This document shows, one piece after another, positions 36,091-45,400 of a stretch of DNA of 64,000 nucleotides. The stretch is from Calothrix sp. NIES-4101 (GTDB lineage: Bacteria; Cyanobacteriota; Cyanobacteriia; Cyanobacteriales; Nostocaceae), in NCBI GenBank assembly GCA_004296455.1, contig AP018280.1:6002794-6066793 (forward strand). The letters run 5' to 3'. The notes below the pieces were generated by a model. It searched no databases and was not told the DNA's origin. It saw only the letters and a program-made list of their open reading frames with translations. Position numbers and translations under genes: made by a program. The stretch's first letter is position 1, and the number at the start of each line of letters is the position of its first letter.

Positions 36091-37533
36091 ATGTTGTCAG
36101 AATTAACACAGGCTATTAATAATATTCAAGTTCCCGCCGAGTGGATTGGGATTCGAGCCGTCAAAGAAACATCATCCCATCGTAACGTGCGCGATCGCGT
36201 TCCTCAACGCAATGGCAAAACCACGACAATTGGGGCGATGATTGAGGTTTTGGTTGATGGTTGTATCGGTTACGCCGCAACTAACTCTCTCCAACAGCAG
36301 GATTTACAAACCGCAGCCGAAACAGCTTATAAACAAGCTGTCGCAGCCACAGCATGGTCAATATATAAATTTACATCCGCAACTGCACGTCCAAAAGTAG
36401 TTGGCGAATACTATTCACCATATATTAAGTCATTTGATGCGATCGGTTCCGGCGATATCAACAACGTCCTCATCCAAGCTTGTAAAACCCTGAAAGTTAA
36501 TGACACCATCGTGCAAACTGTCGCGGAAATTGTCACCACCGATCGCGAAACTTGGTTTGTTAGTAGTAATGGCTCTGAGGTATATCAAAAATTTCTCTTC
36601 TTGAGCAGTTACTACGGTGCCACTGCCCAAGATGGTGGCATTGTTCAGCAACGTACTAGTAACGGTTGGCAAGCACATACATACCAGGGCGGACTGGAGT
36701 TATTCAGTGATGGCGAATTGTGGCATCGAGTCCAAAAAATTGGCGAGCAGGCAGTAGAATTACTCCACACAGAAGAATGTCCTGATACTTGTACGAACTT
36801 AGTGCTTGCCCCCGACCAAATGATGCTGCAAATTCATGAAAGCGTCGGACATCCATTAGAAATAGATCGGATTTTAGGTGATGAACGTAATTATGCAGGT
36901 GGTAGCTTTGTCAAACTAAGTGATTTTGGTAACTTAGTTTATGGCTCCCCACTCATGAATATTACCTTTGACCCCACAGTTCCCGGTGAAATCGCCAGCT
37001 ATGCATTCGATGACACGGGAGCCGTAGCCACCAAAGAATATTTAATTAAAGAAGGCATCTTGCAGCGTGGTGTCGGTAGTTTAGAAAGTCAAGCCAGAGC
37101 CGGAATTCCTGGAGTTGCTTGTGCCCGTGCTTCCTCTTGGAACCGTCCAGCAATTGACCGCATGGCAAATTTGAATTTGGAACCAGGAGAAGGTACATTC
37201 GAGGATGCGATCGCCAATATCGAACATGGAGTGTACATGGAGTCAAACCGCTCTTGGTCGATTGATGATCGACGCTATAAGTTTCAGTTTGGTTGTGAGT
37301 ATGCCAAACTGATCGAAAATGGGAAGCTCACAAAAACCTTACGTAACCCTAATTATCGCGCCACGACACCGGAATTTTGGGGTAGTTTAGTCCAGGTTTG
37401 TAACTCCTCAACTTGGGAAATGTACGGAACTCCTTTCTGTGGGAAAGGGGAACCTAACCAAGCAATCTGGGTAGGACATGGTTCCCCTGTATGCGTCTTT
37501 GCCAATGTTGAAGTCTTTGGGGGAGGAAGTTAA
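36091..37533 (+). CDS. tldD: TldD/PmbA family metalloprotease subunit TldD
   Basis: TldD is the catalytic half of the TldD-TldE heterodimer, a zinc protease that degrades or matures small unfolded peptides. It has 480 residues, with zinc motif HESVGHPLEIDR (HExxxH) near residues 249-253 and a later LESQARAGIPGVACARASSW block with the third zinc ligand region. The N-terminal 230 residues form the usual mixed domain. It is paired with pmbA 233 bp downstream. In some bacteria the pair processes ribosomally made peptides, but no precursor peptide is seen here. Confidence 0.92.
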   Translation: MLSELTQAINNIQVPAEWIGIRAVKETSSHRNVRDRVPQRNGKTTTIGAMIEVLVDGCIGYAATNSLQQQDLQTAAETAYKQAVAATAWSIYKFTSATARPKVVGEYYSPYIKSFDAIGSGDINNVLIQACKTLKVNDTIVQTVAEIVTTDRETWFVSSNGSEVYQKFLFLSSYYGATAQDGGIVQQRTSNGWQAHTYQGGLELFSDGELWHRVQKIGEQAVELLHTEECPDTCTNLVLAPDQMMLQIHESVGHPLEIDRILGDERNYAGGSFVKLSDFGNLVYGSPLMNITFDPTVPGEIASYAFDDTGAVATKEYLIKEGILQRGVGSLESQARAGIPGVACARASSWNRPAIDRMANLNLEPGEGTFEDAIANIEHGVYMESNRSWSIDDRRYKFQFGCEYAKLIENGKLTKTLRNPNYRATTPEFWGSLVQVCNSSTWEMYGTPFCGKGEPNQAIWVGHGSPVCVFANVEVFGGGS

Positions 37534-37766
37534 TAATTAATAGCTATTAACTAAATAATTAACTATTAATTATTAGTTGGGAGATTGTGAGATATAAATA
37601 TTTAACGATTGCTAAAGCTAACTTCGCCACTTATTTACTAGTCATGAATTGATCACTTACAGTTCCCACAGCATTTTGCAATTAGATAAAGTAAAGTATT
37701 CTGTATCCTGAATTCTCCTATAATTCCCCATTCTCTATTCCCAATTTGCCAATTTTAAATTTAACC

Positions 37767-39113
37767 ATGAGTATCGAAGAACTATCAACACTAGAAACTA
37801 GCTTTAATAAATTAGTGGAAACATTGTTAGCTAAAAAATTAGACAGCGAACAATTTACAATTAAGTTAAATTGCGAACGTAGCTATTTTACTCGCTTTAA
37901 TAATGCGAAAGTCAGACAAACGGGAAGCGTCGCTGACGGCTATGTGCAATTGACTTTAATGGATAACCAGCGTAGTTGCTATCAGGAATTTACATTTACA
38001 GGTAATTGGGAAATTGACTGGAAAACTGCATATAATGCGTTGAAGGAATTGCGCGATGAATTACCCCTATTACCCCAAGACCCTTATTTAGTTTTTCCAT
38101 CTGGCAATAACACCAGTCGAGAAATTAATACTGGTAATTTATTAAATCCTGATTTAGTTATCAAAAGTATACTTGAACCAGTTGCTGAATTAGATTTTAC
38201 GGGCATCTACGCTAGTGGAATTGTCATTAAAGGGTATGCTGATTCCTGTGGGCAAAAACATTGGTTTGTTACAGATACTTTCACCTTAGATTATTCAATA
38301 TTTTCACCGGAAGAACAAGCTGTCAAAGGGTTTTTTGCTGGAAGTGAATGGAATAATCAAGGCTATTTAGCTAAAATTCAAGATGCAAAAAAACAATTAG
38401 AATTATTAGCACGTCCAGCGAAAAAATTAGATAGAGGACAATATAAAACCTACTTTGCACCCGCAGCAGTTGCCGACTTACTATCCATGATGTCTTGGGG
38501 TGGTGTTAGTGAAGCTGATATTCAACAAGGGAATAGTTCATTAGCTGCTTTATGGCGCGGTGAAAAACAACTTTCCTCCCTATTTAATTTGAAAGAAAAC
38601 TTTCAAAGTGGATTAGTGCCGAGGTTTAATGAACTTGGAGAAATGGCAGCACCAGAATTGCCAATAATTACTACAGGTATTTTAACAAACACATTAATTA
38701 ATTCACGTACAGCCAAAGAATATAGCAAAGTTGCCAACGGGGCGAATAGTGGTGAATCATTGCGATCGCCCGAAATTTGTGCTGGAAATCTGGCTTTTGC
38801 AGACATATTATCTCGCTTAGAAACAGGTTTATATGTCTCCAATTTACATTACCTGAACTGGAGTGATTTACCCAATGGTCGCATTACCGGAATGACAAGA
38901 TATGCATGTTTTTGGGTAGAAAATGGCGAAATTGTCGCCCCCATTGAAAATTTACGCTTTGACGAAAGTCTCTACCAATTTTGGGGTGACAAATTAATTG
39001 ATTTAACCAATTTTCAAGAATTTATTCCCGAAGTCGGCACTTATGAATCACGACATTTGGGAGGTTGTATGGTTCCTGGGATGTTGGTAGAGGAGTTTAC
39101 CTATACTTTGTAA
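37767..39113 (+). CDS. pmbA: TldD/PmbA family metalloprotease subunit TldE/PmbA
   Basis: TldE is the non-zinc partner of TldD; it lacks the HExxxH motif, and none is present here. It has 448 residues. Seen: GSVADGYVQLTLMD near the N-terminus and the PmbA-like C-terminal block with ANGANSGESLRSPEICAGN and MPGMLVEEFTYTL-like ending. ATG at 37767 was chosen over a TTG at 37746. The first dispersed-repeat core after it starts 9 bp past the stop. Confidence 0.9.
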   Translation: MSIEELSTLETSFNKLVETLLAKKLDSEQFTIKLNCERSYFTRFNNAKVRQTGSVADGYVQLTLMDNQRSCYQEFTFTGNWEIDWKTAYNALKELRDELPLLPQDPYLVFPSGNNTSREINTGNLLNPDLVIKSILEPVAELDFTGIYASGIVIKGYADSCGQKHWFVTDTFTLDYSIFSPEEQAVKGFFAGSEWNNQGYLAKIQDAKKQLELLARPAKKLDRGQYKTYFAPAAVADLLSMMSWGGVSEADIQQGNSSLAALWRGEKQLSSLFNLKENFQSGLVPRFNELGEMAAPELPIITTGILTNTLINSRTAKEYSKVANGANSGESLRSPEICAGNLAFADILSRLETGLYVSNLHYLNWSDLPNGRITGMTRYACFWVENGEIVAPIENLRFDESLYQFWGDKLIDLTNFQEFIPEVGTYESRHLGGCMVPGMLVEEFTYTL

Positions 39114-39121
39114 GCTGATGT

Positions 39122-39185
39122 GTTGTCAGATTATTTAGAGAAACAGTAGAACCAATTCGCTAAATATCATCTCTGCATTATTCTC
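39122..39185. repeat. dispersed repeat core (copy 3)
   Basis: GTTGTCAGATTATTTAGAGAAACAGTAGAA matches the centre of copy 2 (31851) and copy 4 (52240). The continuation TATCATCTCTGCATTA also resembles TACATCCTCTGCGTTA near 52277. The G-rich left part is absent here. Confidence 0.5.
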
Positions 39186-39358
39186 GGTAGGGAATCAAAT
39201 ATCACTCTAGAGGCTGAGATATGCTTCCAAAGAGTGAGATACGCTAATAGGTATTAACTATCATCAATTAAGCGAAGTAATTGAATTAATTTAGTTCAAT
39301 TCCATCCGATGCATTCGCTTACTTGAGAGTCCACCTAAAACTCTACTCAGAAATTCTT

Positions 39359-40951
39359 ATGAAAGCTTTGTTGCTCTACCCCAAATTTCCTCAGTCTTTT
39401 TGGTCATACGATCGCTTTATGGAAATTGCTGGACTCAAAGCAGTCCTACCTCCACTGGGAATCCTGACAGTTGCAGCTCTCCTTCCTCAAGAATGGGAAA
39501 TTAGATTTCGCGATCGCAATGTCACTTCAGAAACTGAGGCAGATTGGGAATGGTGTGACTTGGTGATTCTTTCGGCGATGCTGGTACAGAAACCAGATTT
39601 TCATGCCTTAATTCAAAAAGCAGTGCGTTTAGGTAAAAAAGTTGCAGTTGGTGGCCCCTATCCCACTTCTGTACCCCAAGATGCTCTTGACTCTGGAGCT
39701 AATTATCTGATTTTGGATGAAGGGGAATTAACGATTCCGCAGTTTTTAGAAGCACTCAATCAAGGTCAAACGGCAGGGGTTTTTCGCTCCATTGACAAAC
39801 CAGATGTCACCCTTAGCCCCATACCGCGCTTTGATTTACTCCAACGTGATGCCTATTTGATGATGGCAATGCAGTTCTCTCGTGGTTGTCCCTTCAATTG
39901 CGAATTTTGCGATATTATTTCCCTTTATGGTCGCAAACCACGTACCAAAGAACCTACACAGGCTTTAGCCGAGTTACAAACCCTTTATGATTTGGGTTGG
40001 AGAGGCTCACTCTTCATTGTTGATGACAACTTTATTGGCAATCAGCGTAATGTCAAACGTTTTCTGAGGGAATTGATTCCTTGGATGCAGCAACATGATT
40101 ACCCCTTTACCTTCATTACTGAAGCCTCGGTAAATTTGGCAGAAGACAATGAACTACTGGAACTGATGTCTGAAGCAGGCTTTTATGCTGTATTTCTTGG
40201 CATTGAAACCCCCGATCAAGATAGTCTGGAAGTCACTCGTAAAGTCCAAAATACTCGCAACCCCCTTGCCGAAGCCTGTCGCAAAATCAATGAAGCTGGT
40301 ATGTTGATTTACGCAGGATTTATTCTTGGCTTTGATGGGGAACGCACAGGCGCAGGAGAACGAATTCAAGCTTTCGTGGAAGAAACTAACATTCCTCAAC
40401 CGATGCTGGGCATTCTTCAAGCTTTGCCGAATACAGCTCTCTGGAGTCGCCTCAAGACCGAACAACGTTTATTCGACAGCACCAGCCATCCAACTGGGGA
40501 TCAGAATACCCTGATGAACTTTACTCCTACTCGTCCAATCCCTGAAATTGCCAAAGAGTATGTTGAGGCTTTTTGGACAATGTATGAACCTGCAAACTAT
40601 CTCAAACGTAGTTTCGAGCAATGTATGAGAATTGGTTCCCTGGAAGGACGAAAGCAAACTATGCAATTTCCTTTGGGTAAAGGATTAAGACTTGTTGCCC
40701 AGATAATTTGGCGTCAGGGTGTACGCAGACCAGAAATTCGCAGACAGTTCTGGCAACAGCTATGGACGATTCTGCAAAAAAAACCTCAAGTTCTGAATAT
40801 GTATTTAGGTCTATGTGCTGCTGGAGAACACTTCTGGGAGTATCGTGTTTTATCTAGGGAACGAATTACTCAACAGCTAGGGTACGATCCATTAGAAGTA
40901 TCTGTATTACCTCAACCAGAAGAGGCAATGCTCGCACAATCTAGATTTTAG
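39359..40951 (+). CDS. B12-binding-domain radical SAM enzyme (DUF4070 type)
   Basis: This 530-residue enzyme has an N-terminal cobalamin-binding-like domain (about 1-140, ALLLYPKFPQSFWSYDRF, GILTVAALLP, VAVGGPYPTSVP), a radical SAM domain with the cluster motif CPFNCEFCD near residue 180 (Cys-x3-Cys-x2-Cys), and a C-terminal DUF4070-type region. Relatives include the hopanoid C-2 methylase HpnP, but I recall a different N-terminus for HpnP, so this is a sister group at best. It probably methylates or otherwise alkylates an unactivated carbon. ATG at 39359 was chosen over 39323. A sterol desaturase/hydroxylase gene follows. Confidence 0.85.
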   Translation: MKALLLYPKFPQSFWSYDRFMEIAGLKAVLPPLGILTVAALLPQEWEIRFRDRNVTSETEADWEWCDLVILSAMLVQKPDFHALIQKAVRLGKKVAVGGPYPTSVPQDALDSGANYLILDEGELTIPQFLEALNQGQTAGVFRSIDKPDVTLSPIPRFDLLQRDAYLMMAMQFSRGCPFNCEFCDIISLYGRKPRTKEPTQALAELQTLYDLGWRGSLFIVDDNFIGNQRNVKRFLRELIPWMQQHDYPFTFITEASVNLAEDNELLELMSEAGFYAVFLGIETPDQDSLEVTRKVQNTRNPLAEACRKINEAGMLIYAGFILGFDGERTGAGERIQAFVEETNIPQPMLGILQALPNTALWSRLKTEQRLFDSTSHPTGDQNTLMNFTPTRPIPEIAKEYVEAFWTMYEPANYLKRSFEQCMRIGSLEGRKQTMQFPLGKGLRLVAQIIWRQGVRRPEIRRQFWQQLWTILQKKPQVLNMYLGLCAAGEHFWEYRVLSRERITQQLGYDPLEVSVLPQPEEAMLAQSRF

Positions 40952-41146
40952 GGATATTTTAGAGAATATATTTATATTCTGAAACAATCTATCAAAATAG
41001 AATAAGTCCAAAGGGGGAGTTCTGTCAGCGTGGCAAAATGGGAGGATGGTATGGTAGATCAGGGATTGCGTTCATTCGGCTGATGTAGTTAGCTAATTTT
41101 TAGACGATTGGGCGCGAGTATCTGACTCCAAAGAGGAAACATTGAA

Positions 41147-41953
41147 TTGCTAGCCCACTCCTTCTACTTCTATTGCTTCGTCTTCTTCGGAGCCATTCTT
41201 GCCCGGTACTTTATCATTGCTGGAGGAGCTTATTTTCTCTTCTATACATTTTTGGGAAAGTATCTCACGAAAAGAAGTTTGCGCCGATTTCCTCCCTTAA
41301 GTGGAACTATTCGCCAGGACATTGAATTATCGTTTTTTTCAGCGATCATCTTTGCAGTTTCTGGCACCTTAATTATCTCAGGGTACGATTTGGGAACGAC
41401 TCTTTTGTACAATGACCTTCACAAGTATGGGTTGTGGTACTTGGGAGTTAGTTTTGTTGCAGTTCTTGTTCTTCAGGACACATACTTTTACTTCACCCAT
41501 CGGATGTTTCACCATCCCAAGCTGTTCAAATGGACGCATTACGGGCATCACCGTTCGGGAGAACCAACTCCGTGGAGTTCGTTTGCATTTGATCCACCAG
41601 AAGCGATCGCTCAAGCGCTTTTTTTTGGAGTTATAGTTTTTATTATCCCGCTTCATTTCATCACTTTGATAGCCGTATTAATGGTGATGACGATATGGGC
41701 TGTAGTCAACCATCTGGGGTTTGAGGTCTTCCCCCCATCATTTAAAAGTCATTGGTTGGGAAAGTGGTTTATTAGTGCAACGCATCACTCAATACATCAT
41801 CGTCAGTATAGATTGCACTATGGCTTGTATTTCACCTTCTGGGACAGGTTACTTGGTACTCAAGACCCGAATTATGAAACTGGATATTGCTATCAAAAAA
41901 TAATTGAGATTGAGGCGGAGACGCAAAGACACGGAGACGCGGAGATACGGTAA
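41147..41953 (+). CDS. fatty acid hydroxylase / sterol desaturase family protein
   Basis: This 268-residue membrane di-iron oxygenase is of the FAH superfamily, which hydroxylates or desaturates lipids. Seen: four or five hydrophobic segments and the His clusters HRMFHH, HYGHH and HHSIHHRQYRLHYG that bind iron. The frame opens at TTG 41147, with AAGAGGAA about 10 nt upstream; no ATG is better placed. The last 13 residues (EAETQRHGDAEIR) are encoded by a GGAGACGC-type STRR, so the natural C-terminus has probably been replaced. The substrate is unknown; it lies 195 bp after the radical SAM gene. Confidence 0.83.
   Translation: MLAHSFYFYCFVFFGAILARYFIIAGGAYFLFYTFLGKYLTKRSLRRFPPLSGTIRQDIELSFFSAIIFAVSGTLIISGYDLGTTLLYNDLHKYGLWYLGVSFVAVLVLQDTYFYFTHRMFHHPKLFKWTHYGHHRSGEPTPWSSFAFDPPEAIAQALFFGVIVFIIPLHFITLIAVLMVMTIWAVVNHLGFEVFPPSFKSHWLGKWFISATHHSIHHRQYRLHYGLYFTFWDRLLGTQDPNYETGYCYQKIIEIEAETQRHGDAEIR
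41911..41950 (+). repeat. G-rich STRR inside the 3' end of the desaturase gene
   Basis: Units of GGCGGAGACGC, AAAGACACGGAGACGC and GGAGATACGG read in frame as the last codons of the gene and supply its stop. Confidence 0.75.
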
Positions 41954-41990
41954 TTGTGTTACACCTAATTTGCATTTTTGAGCAATTAAA

Positions 41991-42290
41991 TTAATCAAAA
42001 AATATATCTATATAATTAGCTGCATTAAATCCAGTTTGTTCACCAGTTTTCAAAAAATGCTCCAATTCCAGTTGATAATGCTCGACATCAAAATCTGTGA
42101 CATCAATTGGTTTGGCTTGCTGTGATGGTTTCTTAATTATTCGTGCTTGGTATTTTTCTAGAGCGTTTAACTTTGAGAAGTTAAAATTACTAAAATTTTG
42201 TGTGGCTCCATCTTGCAAAAATTGTAAATATCTTTGTTTAGAGAAACTCCAATAACAACCCGAAGAGGTGATATAAAATCGACGCGACAT
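41991..42290 (-). CDS. small hypothetical protein
   Basis: This 99-residue protein was not recognised. It has a Ser/Tyr/Phe-rich N-terminus (MSRRFYITSSGCYWSFSKQR) and an acidic C-terminus (FDVEHYQLELEHFL, NYIDIFFD). It has no membrane helix or signal peptide. It lies between the desaturase (plus) and the large kinase (minus), 152 bp downstream of the kinase stop. A real gene is likely from its regular composition, but another reading is possible. Confidence 0.5.
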   Translation of the reverse strand: MSRRFYITSSGCYWSFSKQRYLQFLQDGATQNFSNFNFSKLNALEKYQARIIKKPSQQAKPIDVTDFDVEHYQLELEHFLKTGEQTGFNAANYIDIFFD

Positions 42291-42442
42291 AGATTTGAGA
42301 TGGGCAGATAGTGTTGATTATCAACCCGTAAATGTGAGTTTGGTAAACCAGTACACAATGGAGGAAATAAAGCTACCATCTAAAATGGTTGAAAAACTGA
42401 TAAAATCCTCTTTATTGTGCCTTTTTCTTGTACCTTCACACA

Positions 42443-45400
42443 CTAGTTATTCAAAGGTAACTGAATGATGAATTCTGCTCCTTCATTGGGTGTGGAATTC
42501 ACTTCGATTGTACCACCATGCTTGTCTATAACTATTTGACGGGCGATCGCAAGTCCTAAGCCTGTACCTTTTCCTACAGGTTTGGTAGTAAATAGATGTT
42601 CAAATATTTTGTTTTTGACTTCGGGTGACATTCCCGCACCGTTATCTTTGATACTAATGGCAACAAACTCTCGATTTTGGCTAATTTGAGTTGTAATCGT
42701 GATCCGGTTAGGATTATCCTGAATGGCGATGAATTTTTTCCCAGCATTTGAGTCTTCCAAAGCATCGATCGCGTTGGCAATCAGATTCATAAATACCTGA
42801 TTTAACTGACCAGGAAAACACTTAAATTCGGGGATATTGCCGTAATCTTTGACAATTTCTATTTCCGGTCGTTTTTCGGTAGCCTTGAGACGATGACGGA
42901 GAATTAAAATTGTACTATTAATACATTCGTGAATATTGCACAGAACTGGCTTTTGGGTATCGGAACGAGAGAAAGTTCGCAAACTAATACTAATGTCATA
43001 AATCCTGTCTATACTTTGCTGCATTGAAATCATCAAATTTGGCAAATCTTCACGAATATACTCTAAATCAACATTGTCAATTGTTTGACGGAGTTGAGCG
43101 CTGGGTTGAGTATACTCATGTTGATACCCTGCGATGACTCTAAACAAATCTTGAATATATTGGTTAGCGGGTTCAATATTTCCAGAGATACAGCCAATTG
43201 GGTTATTAATTTCGTGGGCAATACCGGAAACTAAACTACCCAGTGCTGACATTTTCTCACTTTGGACTAATTGCAACTGCGCTTGCTTGAGGTTTTCTAA
43301 CGAAGTTTCCAGTTGTTTGGCATAATCTTGGGAACGTTCATAGAGTTGAGCATTTTCTAAAGATATTGCGGCTTGTGAACAAATGAGTTCTAATAATTCT
43401 ATGCGATCGCTTGTAAATACTTCTGTGGCAATCTGATTTTCTAAGTACAATAGCCCTGTTAATTGTCCTTGACGATTAATTGGCAAACACAAGAGACATT
43501 GAGGTTTTTGCTTCTGAATGTAGGAGTCAGCTAGCCAAGTAATATCTGCGGCAACATCATTAACTAGCAATAATCGCCCGGTATTTTTGACATAGTTTAG
43601 TACCGAGATTGGGATTTCTGAGCTTTTATCTACAGGTAAAGAATTAAAATCATTCCTTTGGATAATTGTTTCGCCGGCAACTTCCGCCGATGCTTCAACA
43701 AACATCTGTGCGTTTTTGCATAAAATCATGACTATTTTACTAGCACCTGTATTTTCTAATACTACTTCCATCAGTGACTTAACAAGGCGCTCAACATCAA
43801 TCTCACTGGAAATTGCTTGTGATGACTTGATTACAGTCGCCAAGTCAAATACAGATGCCAGAGAAGTACTGCTAGTATTTAGAACTTGAGTTGCATTTAA
43901 GACTACAGTTTCGAGAGATAGAGCATCGCTAGCTTGACGCAAAATTATGGGTGCGAGTAACTGGGGATATTCTTTTTCCAGATGGTTAACTTTTGATTTA
44001 GCACCCCAACGTGCATAAGCATAGTAAGCATCTTTGATATAAACTTGAGCAATTTTTGGTTTATTCCAACCAAGATAAAACTTAGCAGCTAACTCATAAC
44101 TTAGGGCTTCTTCTTGAATATATTCACTTTCTCTAGCAAGATGAATTACTTTATCGTATAACTCTATTGCTTCTGTATTTTTACCTGCAAGGCGTAACAT
44201 TTCGGCTTCAACAAGCAAATATTTGTGTAAGAAGTTTTCGGGGCAACTATCAGCCCAAATTTTCATTTGTGTTTGATTGGTTTGTAATTGCTGAAAATAT
44301 GCAGCTTTTGTCGCATCGTCACTGGCTTGATCGTATTTATGTACTAATGCTAAAGAAAAGTAAAAATTGTGAACTGCAACACAAAAGAAGCCAATTACAC
44401 GCATGATATTAGCCTGTGCTTCCAGCGCACATGCATAAGCACCATCATAATCACCGTAAATATAGAGTGCTTGAGACTTGATAATTTGGTAACAACACAT
44501 TGCCAATCCACTTTGACGCGATTGATAAAGTTGCCAATATTCTTCTTCGCTAGTGTTAGCAATCCCAAAATCACGATGATGTGATGTCATTCCCGATAAA
44601 TTACCTATTACCTGTTCCAGTGCAGTTAAACAGTCAGTGGTGGCGAGATTTTGAGTTTTGTTGGTAAACTCTATAAACCCAGGAATATATGTCAAAATAT
44701 CCCCTAAATTTGTACCTTCACAAAAGAGATTTAGGGTTTTGGCAAATAATGAGTAACCAGAATTTTGTAATTCTCCCGATTCTAATCCAAAACGATAAGC
44801 ATCATCGTTGATGACATTGGACAAGCGCAGATGTTGACTCCAATGATTGACAAAGCTGGCAAACATGAAATATGTACGGCATTGCGCTGAGGAATTATTT
44901 AATTTATTGCTGAGATTTACAGCTAGTAATCCAAATTCATAACTAGATTTATAGTCTTGAAAAATTGCACCCAATATGACGGCGTAGTCAGCAAATCCTC
45001 GCGCCGATTCTGCTGTATTTCCATGCATCAAGGATAAATTAACTAGTTTTAAAGCCACAACGGGAAAAAGTTCTGGTTTGCCGTTATAACAAACAGCATC
45101 GAGATTCATCAATAATTTCGCCGCAATCATTTTTTCTGGCGATTCCATACTTGGCAAATCAATGATGTGACTAATTTCTCTACCCGCAAGTAACTGATTT
45201 ACCAAAATATATTCTTTCTCTATTTCTTGATAAAAATTTGCATCTGCTAATTCTAAACCCAGCAGATTTAAAGCATATCTACCAGTATTAATCGATTCCT
45301 CATATCTTAATTGTAATGTATATTGGACAATTAAAACATTATAGATATCGGCTTTGTCTATATTATTTTTGAGGTTTGGCAGAACTGCAAAAGTTAATTT

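Noticed and set aside
36091-39113. TldD/PmbA as part of a modified-peptide (RiPP) cluster with the radical SAM gene
   Set aside because: No precursor peptide, YcaO or exporter gene is nearby, and cysS is the left neighbour. The pair is also common as a housekeeping protease.
39359-40951. Naming the radical SAM gene hpnP (hopanoid C-2 methylase)
   Set aside because: The N-terminal block FPQSFWSYDRFMEIAGL differs from what I recall of HpnP, and no squalene-hopene genes are nearby. Only the broader family is safe.
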